NCBI GenBank assembly: GCA_917880885.1
Contig: OU862922.1
Coordinates: 26,164,627-26,228,626, forward strand
Reading direction: 5' to 3'
Length of the DNA: 64,000 nucleotides
From: Limnephilus marmoratus
Taxonomy: Eukaryota > Arthropoda > Insecta > Trichoptera > Limnephilidae
The number at the start of each line of letters is the position of its first letter. Position 1 is the stretch's first letter. A program made the position numbers and the translations under genes. The notes beneath the pieces are model-generated. The model was given only the letters and a program-made list of their open reading frames with translations, was not told the DNA's origin and ran no database searches. Shown piece after piece: positions 13,401-23,990 of this stretch.

Positions 13401-14958
13401 TCATATTCGGGTACCGAGGAAAATTTTCTGCTTTAATAAAAAATCTTCTAGAAATAGGGAAATATTTAATAATTATTCTTCATTAAGACGACTGAGGCGC
13501 GTAGTTGCTTATATGTTACGTTTCATACATAACTGTTCTAAACGAAGACCGATGCGGGTCGACGAGCTTTCTGTAATCGAACTGGAACATGCCATGCATG
13601 TATTGATTTTGAACGCTCAGCGATTCGCATTTCATGATGAAATAGCGTCTGTGAGTAATGGAAGATTTGTATCTAGGCAGAGCAAAGTAAAGGCACTAAA
13701 TCCTTTTATGCAGGATGGGTTGTTGTGTGTTGGAGGTCGACTATCACAATCCGATATTACCTCAGCCTCTCAAAAACATCCAATTTTGTTACCACAAAAT
13801 CATAAGTTGACTGACTTAATAATAACCCATCTGCATTATGAGAATTTACATTTAGGATGTAATGCTCTGCTCGCATTACTGCGTTTACGTTTTTGGCCAA
13901 TATATGGTAAAAACGCAGTGAAGCGAGCACTGCATAAATGTATTGTATGTTTCCGAGTCCGTCCGCGCGAATGTCGCCAGCTCATGGGTGACCTTCCTGC
14001 TGACCGATTCCGAATCCAAAGACCATTTTATGTAACCGGCATAGATTTTGCAGGTCCAATTTTAATTAAGTCTGGTTTAACCAGAAATGCTAAGAGTGTA
14101 AAATCTTACATATGTTTATTTATTTGTTTTTCAACGAAGGCAATTCACCTAGAATTAGTGACTAATTTAACTTCAATGGCATTTATGAATGCATTGAAAA
14201 GATTTATAGCTAGGAGGGGTAAACCCTCACGACTCTTTACTGATAATGGAACTAACTTTACAGGTAGTTATAGGGAACTTACTGAACTATTTGATTTTTT
14301 GAAGGCATCTGATAAAGAAATCCATAATTTTTTGGCCCAGCAGAATATTAGCTGGAGTTTCTTGCCTCCCCGCTCACCGCATCACGGGGGACTTTGGGAA
14401 AGTGCAGTTAAAATGACCAAGTTGCATTTAAAAAAAGCAATGCGGTCAACTGTTTTGACATACGAAGGAATGAATACCATACTAATACAGATTGAGGCTT
14501 GTTTAAATTCCCGTCCTCTGACTCCATTAACATCAGATCCAAATGACTTAAACGCCCTCACTCCGTCACACTTCCTTATTGGCGACAACCTGTTAGCATT
14601 GCCTGAGCTTGATATCCATCATCTGCCTACAAACAGGCTTAATATTTACCAAAAGATGTCTACCGTTGTTCAATCTTTTTGGCACAGATGGAGCCGGGAA
14701 TACCTAGCAGAATTGCAGAACCGAGTCAAATGGCAAGAAGGACGTCAACGCAGTTTACAGCCTGGTGACATGGTCATCATCAAAGACAACCAGCTACCTC
14801 CGCAGTACTGGAGGATGGCGCGAGTGACGGAGATCCACCCTGGCCAAGACGGACGCGTCCGCGTCGTCTCCTTGAGGACGGCCAGAGGTGTCACCAAAAG
14901 AGCCGTGACACAGCTCTGTCTACTTCCCATGGAGGATGCTTCCTCCAACCTGGATTAA
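10420..14958 (+). CDS. BEL/Pao gag-pol polyprotein, RNase H segment missing
   Basis: Single 1,512-residue ORF with no frameshift. The N-terminal gag (Pao DUF1759-type) includes FSGDNHKWLTFKNSF near residue 110. Zinc-knuckle cysteines lie around residues 318-380, including CYNCLKPGHLSKLC. The retropepsin-type protease has DSG at 440-442. Reverse transcriptase spans about 690-900 with the catalytic YVDD at 845-848. An H2C2 zinc-binding region lies near 1135-1177, and the integrase core has D1209, D1275 and E1327 (HHGGLWESAV). A DUF5641-type tail (LTPSHFLIGDNLLALPE) follows. BEL/Pao polyproteins usually carry RNase H between RT and the zinc-binding region. Here the sequence runs from VPR (998-1000) through a short linker to NNYSSLRRLRRVVAYMLRFI (about 1017), so about 200-250 residues appear to be gone in frame. 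The start is the first ATG of the open frame. Confidence 0.95.
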   Translation: MELDKLIKRRGVLKGSLTRFETYLSNENDITPGVLSSRLEAIKPSLIEFSKIQLEIDLLNKSEDNDARDNFEGTYFNVIALGQEMLSKFKKIENVPNISVNLPPISIPVFSGDNHKWLTFKNSFIALIHDNSKLNNVQKFHYLISYVSGEALDLISSLEITGDNYSAAWTMLISRYENVRLIANRHLNFLFSFTPLKRQNHHELRNLIDQANIHLRALHNLKLPTEHWDTLIIHILTSKLDNHTRSLWESLECDEVYPTFVQFSNFISQRSQILETIQGDIGGMQQKSEPVATKAKFFNFKEKKSTNKVTLASSNVNCMLCNDSHFIYSCKIFVNKEPAARRKLVSENNLCYNCLKPGHLSKLCRWKEKCSVCDRKHHTLLHINADNVQAGTSTGKGQSEAPVNLACHSDMNGREILLSTIIVKIEDAYGGTHKIRALLDSGSMSNFITKDTCKRLNLHCTKLNIPVSGLHNNLIHVKETVDIKFKSLCSQYRDEISCLVLDEISCNLPQTLINPKMLNIPDGIQLADPQFYQPAAIDMLIGAEIFWQVVRTDQIQLGKDKPTLHRTELGWIISGAVQRRQNTRPVKVCHISLNSLQNQIERFWKVEEIENSKHHSLEDSECEKIFKGTHKRDANGRFVVNLPFKSNLSQLGDSFSIAKSRLVSMERKFLRQPSLKEQYSEFIDEYLALGHMTECEPPIRDETTYYLPHHAVFKESSTTTKIRVVFDGSAKPARGISLNRALMIGPTIQNDIFCHLVFFRKHQYAVTADIAKMYRQININPEHRNYQRILWRRDAEDCSKHYTLNTVTYGLAPSPYLAIRCLHQLGNDVSFTHPLASKSLKENFYVDDFLSGSDSIDTCHLLKSQIINALATAGMEIRKWRSNAPSINDSKDNLELLPNESNEAKILGLIWDTKLDEFTYQVESIHSKLEVTKRQVLSLISKVFDPLGLVGPVIIVGKIIMQRLWKLKTSWVDKLPNDLLLAWQIYTLSLGKANHIRVPRKIFCFNKKSSRNREIFNNYSSLRRLRRVVAYMLRFIHNCSKRRPMRVDELSVIELEHAMHVLILNAQRFAFHDEIASVSNGRFVSRQSKVKALNPFMQDGLLCVGGRLSQSDITSASQKHPILLPQNHKLTDLIITHLHYENLHLGCNALLALLRLRFWPIYGKNAVKRALHKCIVCFRVRPRECRQLMGDLPADRFRIQRPFYVTGIDFAGPILIKSGLTRNAKSVKSYICLFICFSTKAIHLELVTNLTSMAFMNALKRFIARRGKPSRLFTDNGTNFTGSYRELTELFDFLKASDKEIHNFLAQQNISWSFLPPRSPHHGGLWESAVKMTKLHLKKAMRSTVLTYEGMNTILIQIEACLNSRPLTPLTSDPNDLNALTPSHFLIGDNLLALPELDIHHLPTNRLNIYQKMSTVVQSFWHRWSREYLAELQNRVKWQEGRQRSLQPGDMVIIKDNQLPPQYWRMARVTEIHPGQDGRVRVVSLRTARGVTKRAVTQLCLLPMEDASSNLD

Positions 14959-15291
14959 GAACCAATTACAACGCTAAAAGTGATGTGATGTGTAAATCAA
15001 AGTGCCGTCAGGCTCATCAGTGCCAAGTGTTAAACCATTTTCACATAAGTGGGTGCAGCGCACCAGAAGGTTCTACGTTATTAAACTTTCATTTTTTAAT
15101 GTCAAGTCTGACATAGGGTATATACTTAGTTATAAGTTTTTTGTTATTATTTTGATATCCATATATTGAATATTGTTTATTTTTGTATGTGAACTCGTTG
15201 GGTAAATTCTGAGTACCAATGTTGCAATCTCTTCTAATATATTATTTTATGAAAAACGACTATTCCTTAATACTCGTTTTGGGCGGGAATA
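14959..15291 (+). other. 3' UTR and polypurine tract of the BEL/Pao element
   Basis: 333 bp of AT-rich non-coding sequence between the gag-pol stop and the 3' LTR. The purine-rich stretch gggcgggaata at 15281-15291 abuts the LTR and is the likely plus-strand primer site. Confidence 0.8.
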
Positions 15292-15693
15292 TGTTAAGAT
15301 TTCAGGTACTGAAATATTAATATTTGTGATTGTCACCCTAATGGTTGTGGCAACATTTTTTGTGTTGGCAATTGCCAGGGCGATTTCGTATTGCCACGGA
15401 TTTTTTAATTCCTTCTTCTCTTGTTACCATCCGTCTTGGGCGGGTCGTTTTTGGGCAAAACGTCTGCTGCCAGGTTTTCACTTCATGTGGGTTATAAAAC
15501 CGCGGAGAGAGATAGCATCATTGGGCTCACCGTACATGAGCTACCCTACGGGTCTTTTATTGTTTCAATAAAGACCAATTATTCAAGAGCTGGAGTTATT
15601 ATTGAAGAGTTACTCCAGCCACACTTCCCTTGGAATCTGGTGTTACCACGCCGGATTGCTTTGTCAGGAGAGCGGAAGTTGAGATCCTGAACA
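15292..15693 (+). repeat. 3' LTR of the BEL/Pao element
   Basis: 402 bp, same as 9383-9784 by eye; ends TGAACA and is followed by the gtact target duplication at 15694-15698. Confidence 0.95.
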
Positions 15694-17511
15694 GTACTCG
15701 AATCGATGAAAAATTCTGACAACAGAAGAATTTATGAAAAAACATCGTTTTAACTCTTGGGTTCGGTCATTTCAACACATTTAACAGTCAGCCGATTTAA
15801 CACTTATGCTCGGTAATAACTTCGGCTTTATGGCACCGAGCCGACGGAAATTTTGGATTTTTACTAAGAATCTTGGTCTGTACACGAATCCACAAAAAAA
15901 TCTTAAAAAAGAACAATTTTTTAAAAATTATCGTTTTACGTGCGCTTTGTAACAATACTTGTGGTCGGTCATAACATCGGCTCTATAACCCCGTACAGAC
16001 TAAAATTTTGGATTCTTACTAAGAAACATGTTCTGTAATCGAATCGATAAAAAAAATCTGACAACGGAAGAATTTACGAAAAAAATCATCGTTATAACAC
16101 TTGGTTTCGGTCATTTCGAAACTTGGGGTCTGACGATTTAACACTTGTGCTCGGTCATAACTTCGGCTCTATGACCCCGAACAGAATTAAATTTTGGGTT
16201 CTTACTAAGAAACATGTTCTGTACTCGAATCGATAAAAAATCTGACAACGGAAGAATTTACGAAAAAAATCATTGTTATAACACTTGGTTTCGGTCATTT
16301 CGAAACTTGGGGTCAGACGATTTAACACTTGTGCTCGGTCATAACTTTGGCATTATATCACCGATCCGACTAATAATTTGGATTTTTACCAAGAATCTTG
16401 GTCTGTACACGAATCCACAAAAAAATCTTAAAAAGGACAATTTTTACAAATTGATCGTTTTACGGGCGCTTTTTAACAATACGGTCGGTCATTACTTCGG
16501 CTCTATGACCCCGAACAGACTAAAATTTTTTGATTCTTACCAAGAAACATGTTCTGTACTCGAATTTTGGATTTTTACTAACAATCGTGGTCTGTACACG
16601 AATCGATAAAAAAATCTGACAACAGAAGAATTTATGAAAAAAAAACATCTTTATAACACTTGGGTTCGGTCATTTCAACACTTGGGGTCAGAAGATTTAA
16701 CACTTGTGCTTCGGCCCTATGGCACCGATCCGACTGAAATTTTGGATTTTTACCAAGAATCTTGATCTGTACACGAATCAACAAATAATCTTAAAAAAAC
16801 ACAATTTTTAAAAATTCATCATTTTACGAGCGCTTTGTAACAATACTTGAGATCGGTCATAACGTCGGCTCTATGACCCCGAACAGACGAAAATTTTGGA
16901 TTCTTACTAAGAAACATGTTCTGTACTCGAATGGATAAAAATATCTGACAACAGAAGAAATTATGAAAAAATCATCGTTATAACACTTGGGCTCGCTCAT
17001 TTCAACACTTGGGGTCAGCCGATTTAACACTTGTGCTCGGTCATAACTTCGGCATTATGGCACCGATCCGACTGAAATTTTGGATTTTTACCAAGAATCT
17101 TGGTCTGTACATGAAACAACGAAAAATCTTAAAACAGGACAATTTTTGAAAATAGATAGTTTTACGGGCGCTTTGTAACAATACTTGTATTGGGCTTAAA
17201 ATCATCTTGGGCTCGGTCATTCCAACACTTGGGGTCAGCCGATTTACTACTTGTGCACGGTCATAACTTCGGCTCTATGACCCCGTACAGACTAAAATTT
17301 TGGATTCTTACTAAGAAACATGTTCTGTACTCGAATCGATAAAAAAATCTGACAACGGAAGAATTTACGATAAAAATCATCGTTATAACACTTGGGTTCG
17401 GTAATTTCGAAACTTGGGGTCATACGATTTAACACTTGTGCTCGGTCATAACTTCGGCTGTATGACCCCGAACAGACTAAAATTTTGGATTCTTACTAAG
17501 AAACATGTTCT
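15694..17511. repeat. Second, shortened copy of the 2,369-bp block
   Basis: Corresponds to 7009-9377. The next gtactcgaatcgatgaaaaa falls at 17512, 1,818 bp on, so this copy lacks about 551 bp, equal to three monomers. The missing piece matches about 8540-9090 of the first copy. Confidence 0.65.
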
Positions 17512-20500
17512 GTACTCGAATCGATGAAAAATTCTGACAACAGAAGAATTTATGAAAAAACATCGTTTTAACTCTTGGGTTCGGTCATTTCAACACATTT
17601 AACAGTCAGCCGATTTAACACTTATGCTCGGTAATAACTTCGGCTTTATGGCACCGAGCCGACGGAAATTTTGGATTTTTACTAAGAATCTTGGTCTGTA
17701 CACGAATCCACAAAAAAATCTTAAAAAAGAACAATTTTTTAAAAATTATCGTTTTACGTGCGCTTTGTAACAATACTTGTGGTCGGTCATAACTTCGGCT
17801 CTATAACCCCGTACAGACTAAAATTTTGGATTCTTACTAAGAAACATGTTCTGTAGTCGAATCGATAAAAAAATCTGACAACAGAAGAATTTATGAAAAA
17901 TAATCATCGTTATAACACTTGGGTTCGGTCATTTCAACACTTGGGGTCAGCCGATTTAACACTTGTGCTCAGTCAAAACTTCGGCTTTATGACCCCGAAC
18001 AGACTAAAATTTTGGATTCTTACTAAGAAACATGTTCTGTACTCGAATCGATAAAAAAATCTGACAACAGAAGAATTTATGAAAAATAATCATCGTTATA
18101 ACACTTGGGTTCGGTCATTTCAACACTTGTGGTCAGCAGATTTAACACTTGTGCTCGGTCATAACTTCGGCTTTATGACCCCGTAAAGACTGAAATTTTG
18201 GATTCTTACTAAGAAACATGTTCTGAATCAACAAAAAATCTTAAAAAAGAACAATTTTTGAAAATTGATCGTTTTACGGGCGCTTTGTAACAATACTTGT
18301 GGTCGGTCATAACTTCGGCTCTATGAACCCGTACAGACTAAAATTGTGGATTCTTACTAAAAAATATGTTCTGTACTCGAATCGATAAAAAAAATTTGAT
18401 GAAAAAATCGATGAAAAATTCTGACAACAGAAGAATTTATGAAAAAATTAATCGTTATAACACTTGGTTTCGGTCATTTCAACACTTGGGCTCAGCCGAT
18501 TTAACACATGTGCTCGGTCATAACTTCGGCTTTATGGCACCGATCCGACTGAAATTTTGGATTTTTACCAAGAATCTCGGTCTGTACACGAATCCACAAA
18601 AAATCTTAAAAAGGACAATTTTTACAAATTGATCGTTTTACGGGCGCTTTGTAACAATACGGTCGGTCATTACTTCGGCTCTATGACCCCGAACAGACAA
18701 AATTTTTTTGATTCTTACCAAGAAACATGTTCTGTACTCGAATTTTGGATTCTTACTAACAATCGTGGTCTGTACACGAATCGATAAAAAAATTCTGACA
18801 ACGGAAGAATTTATGAAAAAATCATCGTTATAACACTTGGGTTCTGTCATTTCGAAACTTGGGGTCAGACGATTTATCACTTGTGCTCGGTCATAACTTC
18901 GGCTCTATGACCCCGAACAGACTGAAATTTTGGATTCTTACTAAGAAACATGTTCTGTACTCGAATCGATACTAACAATCGTGGTCTGTACACGAATCGA
19001 TAAAAAAATCTGACAACAGAAGAATTTATGAAAAAAAACATCTTTATAACACTTGGGTTCGGTCATTTCAACACTTGGGGTCAGAAGATTTAACACTTGT
19101 GCTTCAGCCCTATGGCACCGATCCGACTGAAATTTTGGATTTTTACCAAGAATCTTGGTCTGTACACGAATCAACAAATAATCTTAAAAAAACACAATTT
19201 TTAAAAATTCATCATTTTACGAGCGCTTTGTAACAATACTTGTGTTCGGTCATAATTTCGGCTCTATGACCCCGTGCAGACAAAAATTTTGGATTCTTTT
19301 AAGAAACGTGTTCTGTGCTCGAATCTTTAAAAAAATCTGACAACGGAAGAATTTACGAAAAAATTCATCGTTATAACACTTGGGTTCGGTCATGTCGAAA
19401 CTTGGGGTCAGACGATTTAACACTTGTGCTCGGTCATAACTTCGGCTCTTTGACCCCGAACAGACTAAAATTTTTTGATTCTTACTAAGAAACATGTTCT
19501 GTTCTCGAATCGATAAAAAATCTGACAACAGAAGAAATTATGAAAAAAATCATCTTTATTGGGCTTAAAATCATCTTGGGCTCGGTCATTCCAACACTTG
19601 GGGTCAGCCGATTTACTACTTGTGCACGGTCATTACTTCGGCTCTATGACCCCGTACAGACTAAAGTTTTGGATTCTTACTAAGAAACATGTTCTGTACT
19701 CGAATCGATAAAAAAATCTGACAACGGAAGAATTTACGAAAAAAATCATCGTTATAACACTTGGTTTCGGTCATTTCGAAACTTGGGGTCTGACGATTTA
19801 ACACTTGTGCTCGGTCATAACTTCGGCTCTATTACCCCGAACAGATAAATTTTTTTGATTCTTACTAAGAAACATGTTCTGTACTCGAATCGATAAAAAA
19901 TCTGACAACAGAAGACATTATGAAAAAAATCATCTTTATTGGGCTTAAAATCATCTTGGGCTCGGTCATTGCAACACTTGGGGTCAGCCGATTTACTATT
20001 TGTGCACGGTCATAACTTCGGCTTTATGGCTCCGATCCGACTGAAATTTTGGATTTTTACCTATCTTGGTCTGTACACGAATCAACAAAAAATCTTAAAA
20101 AGGACAATTTTTACAAATTGATCGTTTTACGGGCGCTTTGTAACAATACGGTCGGTCATTACTTCGGCTCTATGACCCCGAACAGACTAAAATTTTTTGA
20201 TTCTTACCAAGAAACATGTTCTGTACTCGAATTTTGGATTTTTACTAACAATCGTGGTCTGTACACGAATCGATAAAAAAATCTGACAACAGAAGAATTT
20301 ATGAAAAAAAACATCTTTATAACACTTGGGTTCGGTCATTTCAACACTTGGGGTCAGAAGATTTAACACTTGTGCTTCGACCCTATGGCACCGATCCGAC
20401 TGAAATTTTGGATTTTTACCAAGAATCTTGGTCTGTACACGAATCAACAAATAATCTTAAAAAAACACAATTTTTAAAAATTCATCATTTTACGAGCGCT

Positions 20501-21197
20501 TTGTAACAATACTTGAGATCGGTCATAACGTCGGCTCTATGACCCCGAACAGACTAAAATTTTGGATTCTTACTAAGAAACATGTTCTGTACTCGAATGG
20601 ATAAAAAATCTGACAACAGAAGAAATTATGAAAAAAATCATCTTTATTGGGCTTAAAATCATCTTGGGCTCGGTCATTCCAACACTTGGGGTCAGCCGAT
20701 TTACTACTTGTGCACGGTCATAACTTCGGCTCTTTGACCCCGTACAGACTAAAGTTTTGGATTCTTACTAAGAAACATGTTCTGTACTCGAATCGATAAA
20801 AAAATCTGACAACGGAAGAATTTACGAAAAAAATCATCGTTATAACACTTGGTTTCGGTCATTTCGAAACTTGGGGTCTGACGATTTAACACTTGTGCTC
20901 GGTCATAACTTCGGCTCTATGACCCCGAACAGAATTAAATTTTGGGTTCTTACTAAGAAACATGTTCTGTACTCGAATCGATAAAAAATCTGACAACAGA
21001 AGAATTTATGAAAAAAATCATCGTTAAAACACTTGGGTTCGGTCATTTCAACACTTGGCGTCAGATGATTTCACACTTGTGCTTCGGCCCTATGGCACCG
21101 ATCCCACTGAAATTTTGGATTTTTACCTAGAATCTTGGTCTGTACACGAATCCACAAAAAAATTTTATAAAAGGACAATTTTTAAAAATTGATCGTT

Positions 21198-23615
21198 TTA
21201 CGGGCACTTTGTAACAATATTTGTGGTCGGTGATAACTTCGGCTCTATAACCCTGTACAGACTTAAGTTTTGGATTCTTACTAAAAAACATGTTCTGTAC
21301 TCGAATTGATAAAAAATCTGACCACGGAAGAATTTACGAAAAAAATCATTGTTATAACACTTGGTTTCGGTCATTTCGAAACTTGGGGTCAGACGATTTA
21401 ACACTTGTGCTCGGTCATAACTTCAGCTCTACGACCCTGTACATACAAAAATTTTGGATTCTTACTAAGAAACACGTTCTGTACTCGAATCGATCAAAAT
21501 ATCTGACAACGGAAGAATTTACGAAAAAAATCATTGTTATAACACTTGGGTTTGGTCATGTCGAAACTTGGGGTCAGACGATTTAACACTTGTGCTCGGT
21601 CATAAATTCCGCACTATGACCCCGAACAGATAAAATTTTTTGATTCTTACTAAGAAACATGTTCTGTACTCGAATCGATAAAAAATCTGACAACAGAAGA
21701 ATTTATGAAAAAAATCATCGTTATAACACTTGGGTTCGGTCATTTCAACACTTGGGGTCAGATGATTTCACACTTGTGCTTCGGCCCTTTGGCACCGATC
21801 CGACTGAAATTTTGGATTTTTACCAAGAATCTTGGTCCTTACACGAATCCACAAAAAAATCTTAAAAAGGACAATTTTTACAAATTGATCGTTTTACGGG
21901 CGCTTTGTAACAATACTTGTGGTCGGTCATAACTTCGGCTCTATGACCCCGTACAGGCTAAAGTTTTGGATTCTTACTAAGAAACATGTTCTGTACTCGA
22001 ATCGATAAAAAAATTTGACAACGGAAGAATTTACGAAAAAAATTATCATTATAACACTTGGTTTCGGTCAATTCGAAACTTGGGGTCAGACGATTTAACA
22101 CTCGTGCCCGGTCATAACTTCGGCTCTATGACCCCGAACAGAATTAAATTTTGGGTTCTTACTAAGAAACATGTTCTGTACTCGAATCGATAAAAAATCT
22201 GACAACAGAAGAATTTATGAAAAAAATCATCGTTATAACACTTGGGTTCGGTCATTTCAACACTTGGGGTCAGATGATTTCACACTTGTGCTTCGGCCCT
22301 TTGGCACCGATCCGACTGAAATTTTGGATTTTTACCTAGAATCTTGGTCTGTACACGAATCCACAAAAAAATCTTATTAAAGGACAATTTTTAAAAATTG
22401 ATCGTTTTACGGGCACTTTGTAACAATATTTGTGGTCGGTGATAACTTCGGCTCTATAACCCTGTACAGACTAAAGTTTTGGATTCTTACTAAAAAACAT
22501 GTTCTGTACTCGAATTGATAAAAAATCTGACAACGGAAGAATTTACGAAAAAAATCATTGTTATAACACTTGGTTTCGGTCATTTCGAAACTTGGGGTCA
22601 GACGATTTAACACTTGTGCTCGGTCATAACTTCGGCTCTACGACCCCGTACATACAAAAATTTTGGATTCTTACTAAGAAACACGTTCTGTACTCGAATC
22701 GATCAAAATATCTGACAACGGAAGAATTTACGAAAAAAATCATTGTTATAACACTTGGGTTTGGTCATGCCGAAACTTGGGGTCAGACGATTTAACACTT
22801 GTGCTCGGTCATAAATTCCGCACTATGACCCCGAACAGATAAAAATTTTTAATTCTTACTAAGAAACATGTTCTGTACTCGAATCGATAAAAAATCTGAC
22901 AACAGAAGACATTATGAAAAAAATTATCTTTATTGGGCTTAAAATCATCTTGGGCTCAGTCATTGCAACACTTGGGGTCAGCCGATTTACTACTTGTGCA
23001 CGGTCATAACTTCGGCTTTATGGCTCCGATCCGACTGAAATTTTGGATTTTTACCAAGAATCTTGGTCTGTACACGAATCAACAAAAAATCTTAAAAAGA
23101 ACAATTTTTTAAAATTGTCGTTTTACGGGCGCTTTGTAACAATACTTGTGGTCGGTCATAACTTCGGCTCTATGACCCCGTACAGGCTAAAGTTTTGGAT
23201 TCTTACTAAGAAACATGTTCTGTACTCGAATCGATAAAAAAATCTGACAACGGAAGAATTTACAAAAAAAATCATGATTATAACACTTGGTTTCGGTCAT
23301 TTCGAAACTTGGGGTCAGACGATTTAACACTCGTGCCCGGTCATAACTTCGGCTCTATGACCCCGAACTGAATTAAATTTTGGGTTCTTACTAAGAAACA
23401 TGTTCTGTACTCGAATCGATAAAAAATCTGACAACAGAAGAATTTATGAAAAAATTCATCGTTATAACACTTGGGTTCGGTCACTTCAACACTTGGGTCA
23501 GATGATTTCACACTTGTGCTTCGGCCCTTTGGCACCGATCCGACTGAAATTTTGGATTTTTACCAAGAATCTTGGTCTTCTTTACACGAATCAACAAAAA
23601 ATCTTAAAAAAGAAC
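21198..23615. repeat. Two copies of a 1,209-bp satellite block
   Basis: Landmarks at 21198 and 21290 recur at 22407 and 22499, an offset of 1,209 bp. The 98-residue translations of the two copies differ at only a few positions. The right end of the second copy is less certain. Confidence 0.65.
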
Positions 23616-23990
23616 AATTTTTAAAAATTGATCGTTTTACCGGCGCTTTGTAACAATACTTGTGGTCGGTCATAACTTCGGCTCTATGACCCCGTACAGA
23701 CTAAAATTTTGGTTTCTTACTAAAAAACATGTTCTGTACTCGAATCAATAAAAAAATCTGACAACAGAAGAATTTTTGATAAAAATCATCTTTATAACAC
23801 TTGCGTTCGGTCATTTCAACACTGGGCGTCAGCCGATTTAACACTTGTGCTCGGTCATAACTTCGGCTTTATGGCACCGATCCGACTGAAATTTTGGATT
23901 TTTACCAAGAATCTGGGTTGTACACGAATCCACAAATAAATCTTAAAAAAGGACAATTTTTAAAAATTGATCGTTTTATTGGCGCTTTGT

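Larger units (their letters stand above)
9383..15693 (+). mobile_element. Complete BEL/Pao LTR retrotransposon
   Basis: The 6,311-bp element has two 402-bp LTRs (9383-9784 and 15292-15693), both starting TGTTAAGA and ending TGAACA. I saw no difference between them, and both LTR-internal ORFs translate identically, so insertion is recent. A 5-bp target duplication flanks it inside a satellite monomer, and a polypurine tract lies just before the 3' LTR. The one long ORF has BEL/Pao domain order: gag, zinc knuckles, protease, reverse transcriptase, integrase. The element lacks an RNase H segment, so whether it can replicate without help is doubtful. Confidence 0.95.
15694..23990. repeat. Satellite array, second block (moderately diverged)
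   Basis: Continuation of the monomer interrupted at 9382: the right flank of the retrotransposon reads on as cgaatcgatgaaaaattctg. Monomers are the same A and B types as at the left end but with more substitutions and block rearrangements. A variant marked by attgggcttaaaatcatc recurs near 17190, 19556, 19937, 20642 and 22935. No host gene or complete mobile element is visible here. Confidence 0.93.
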
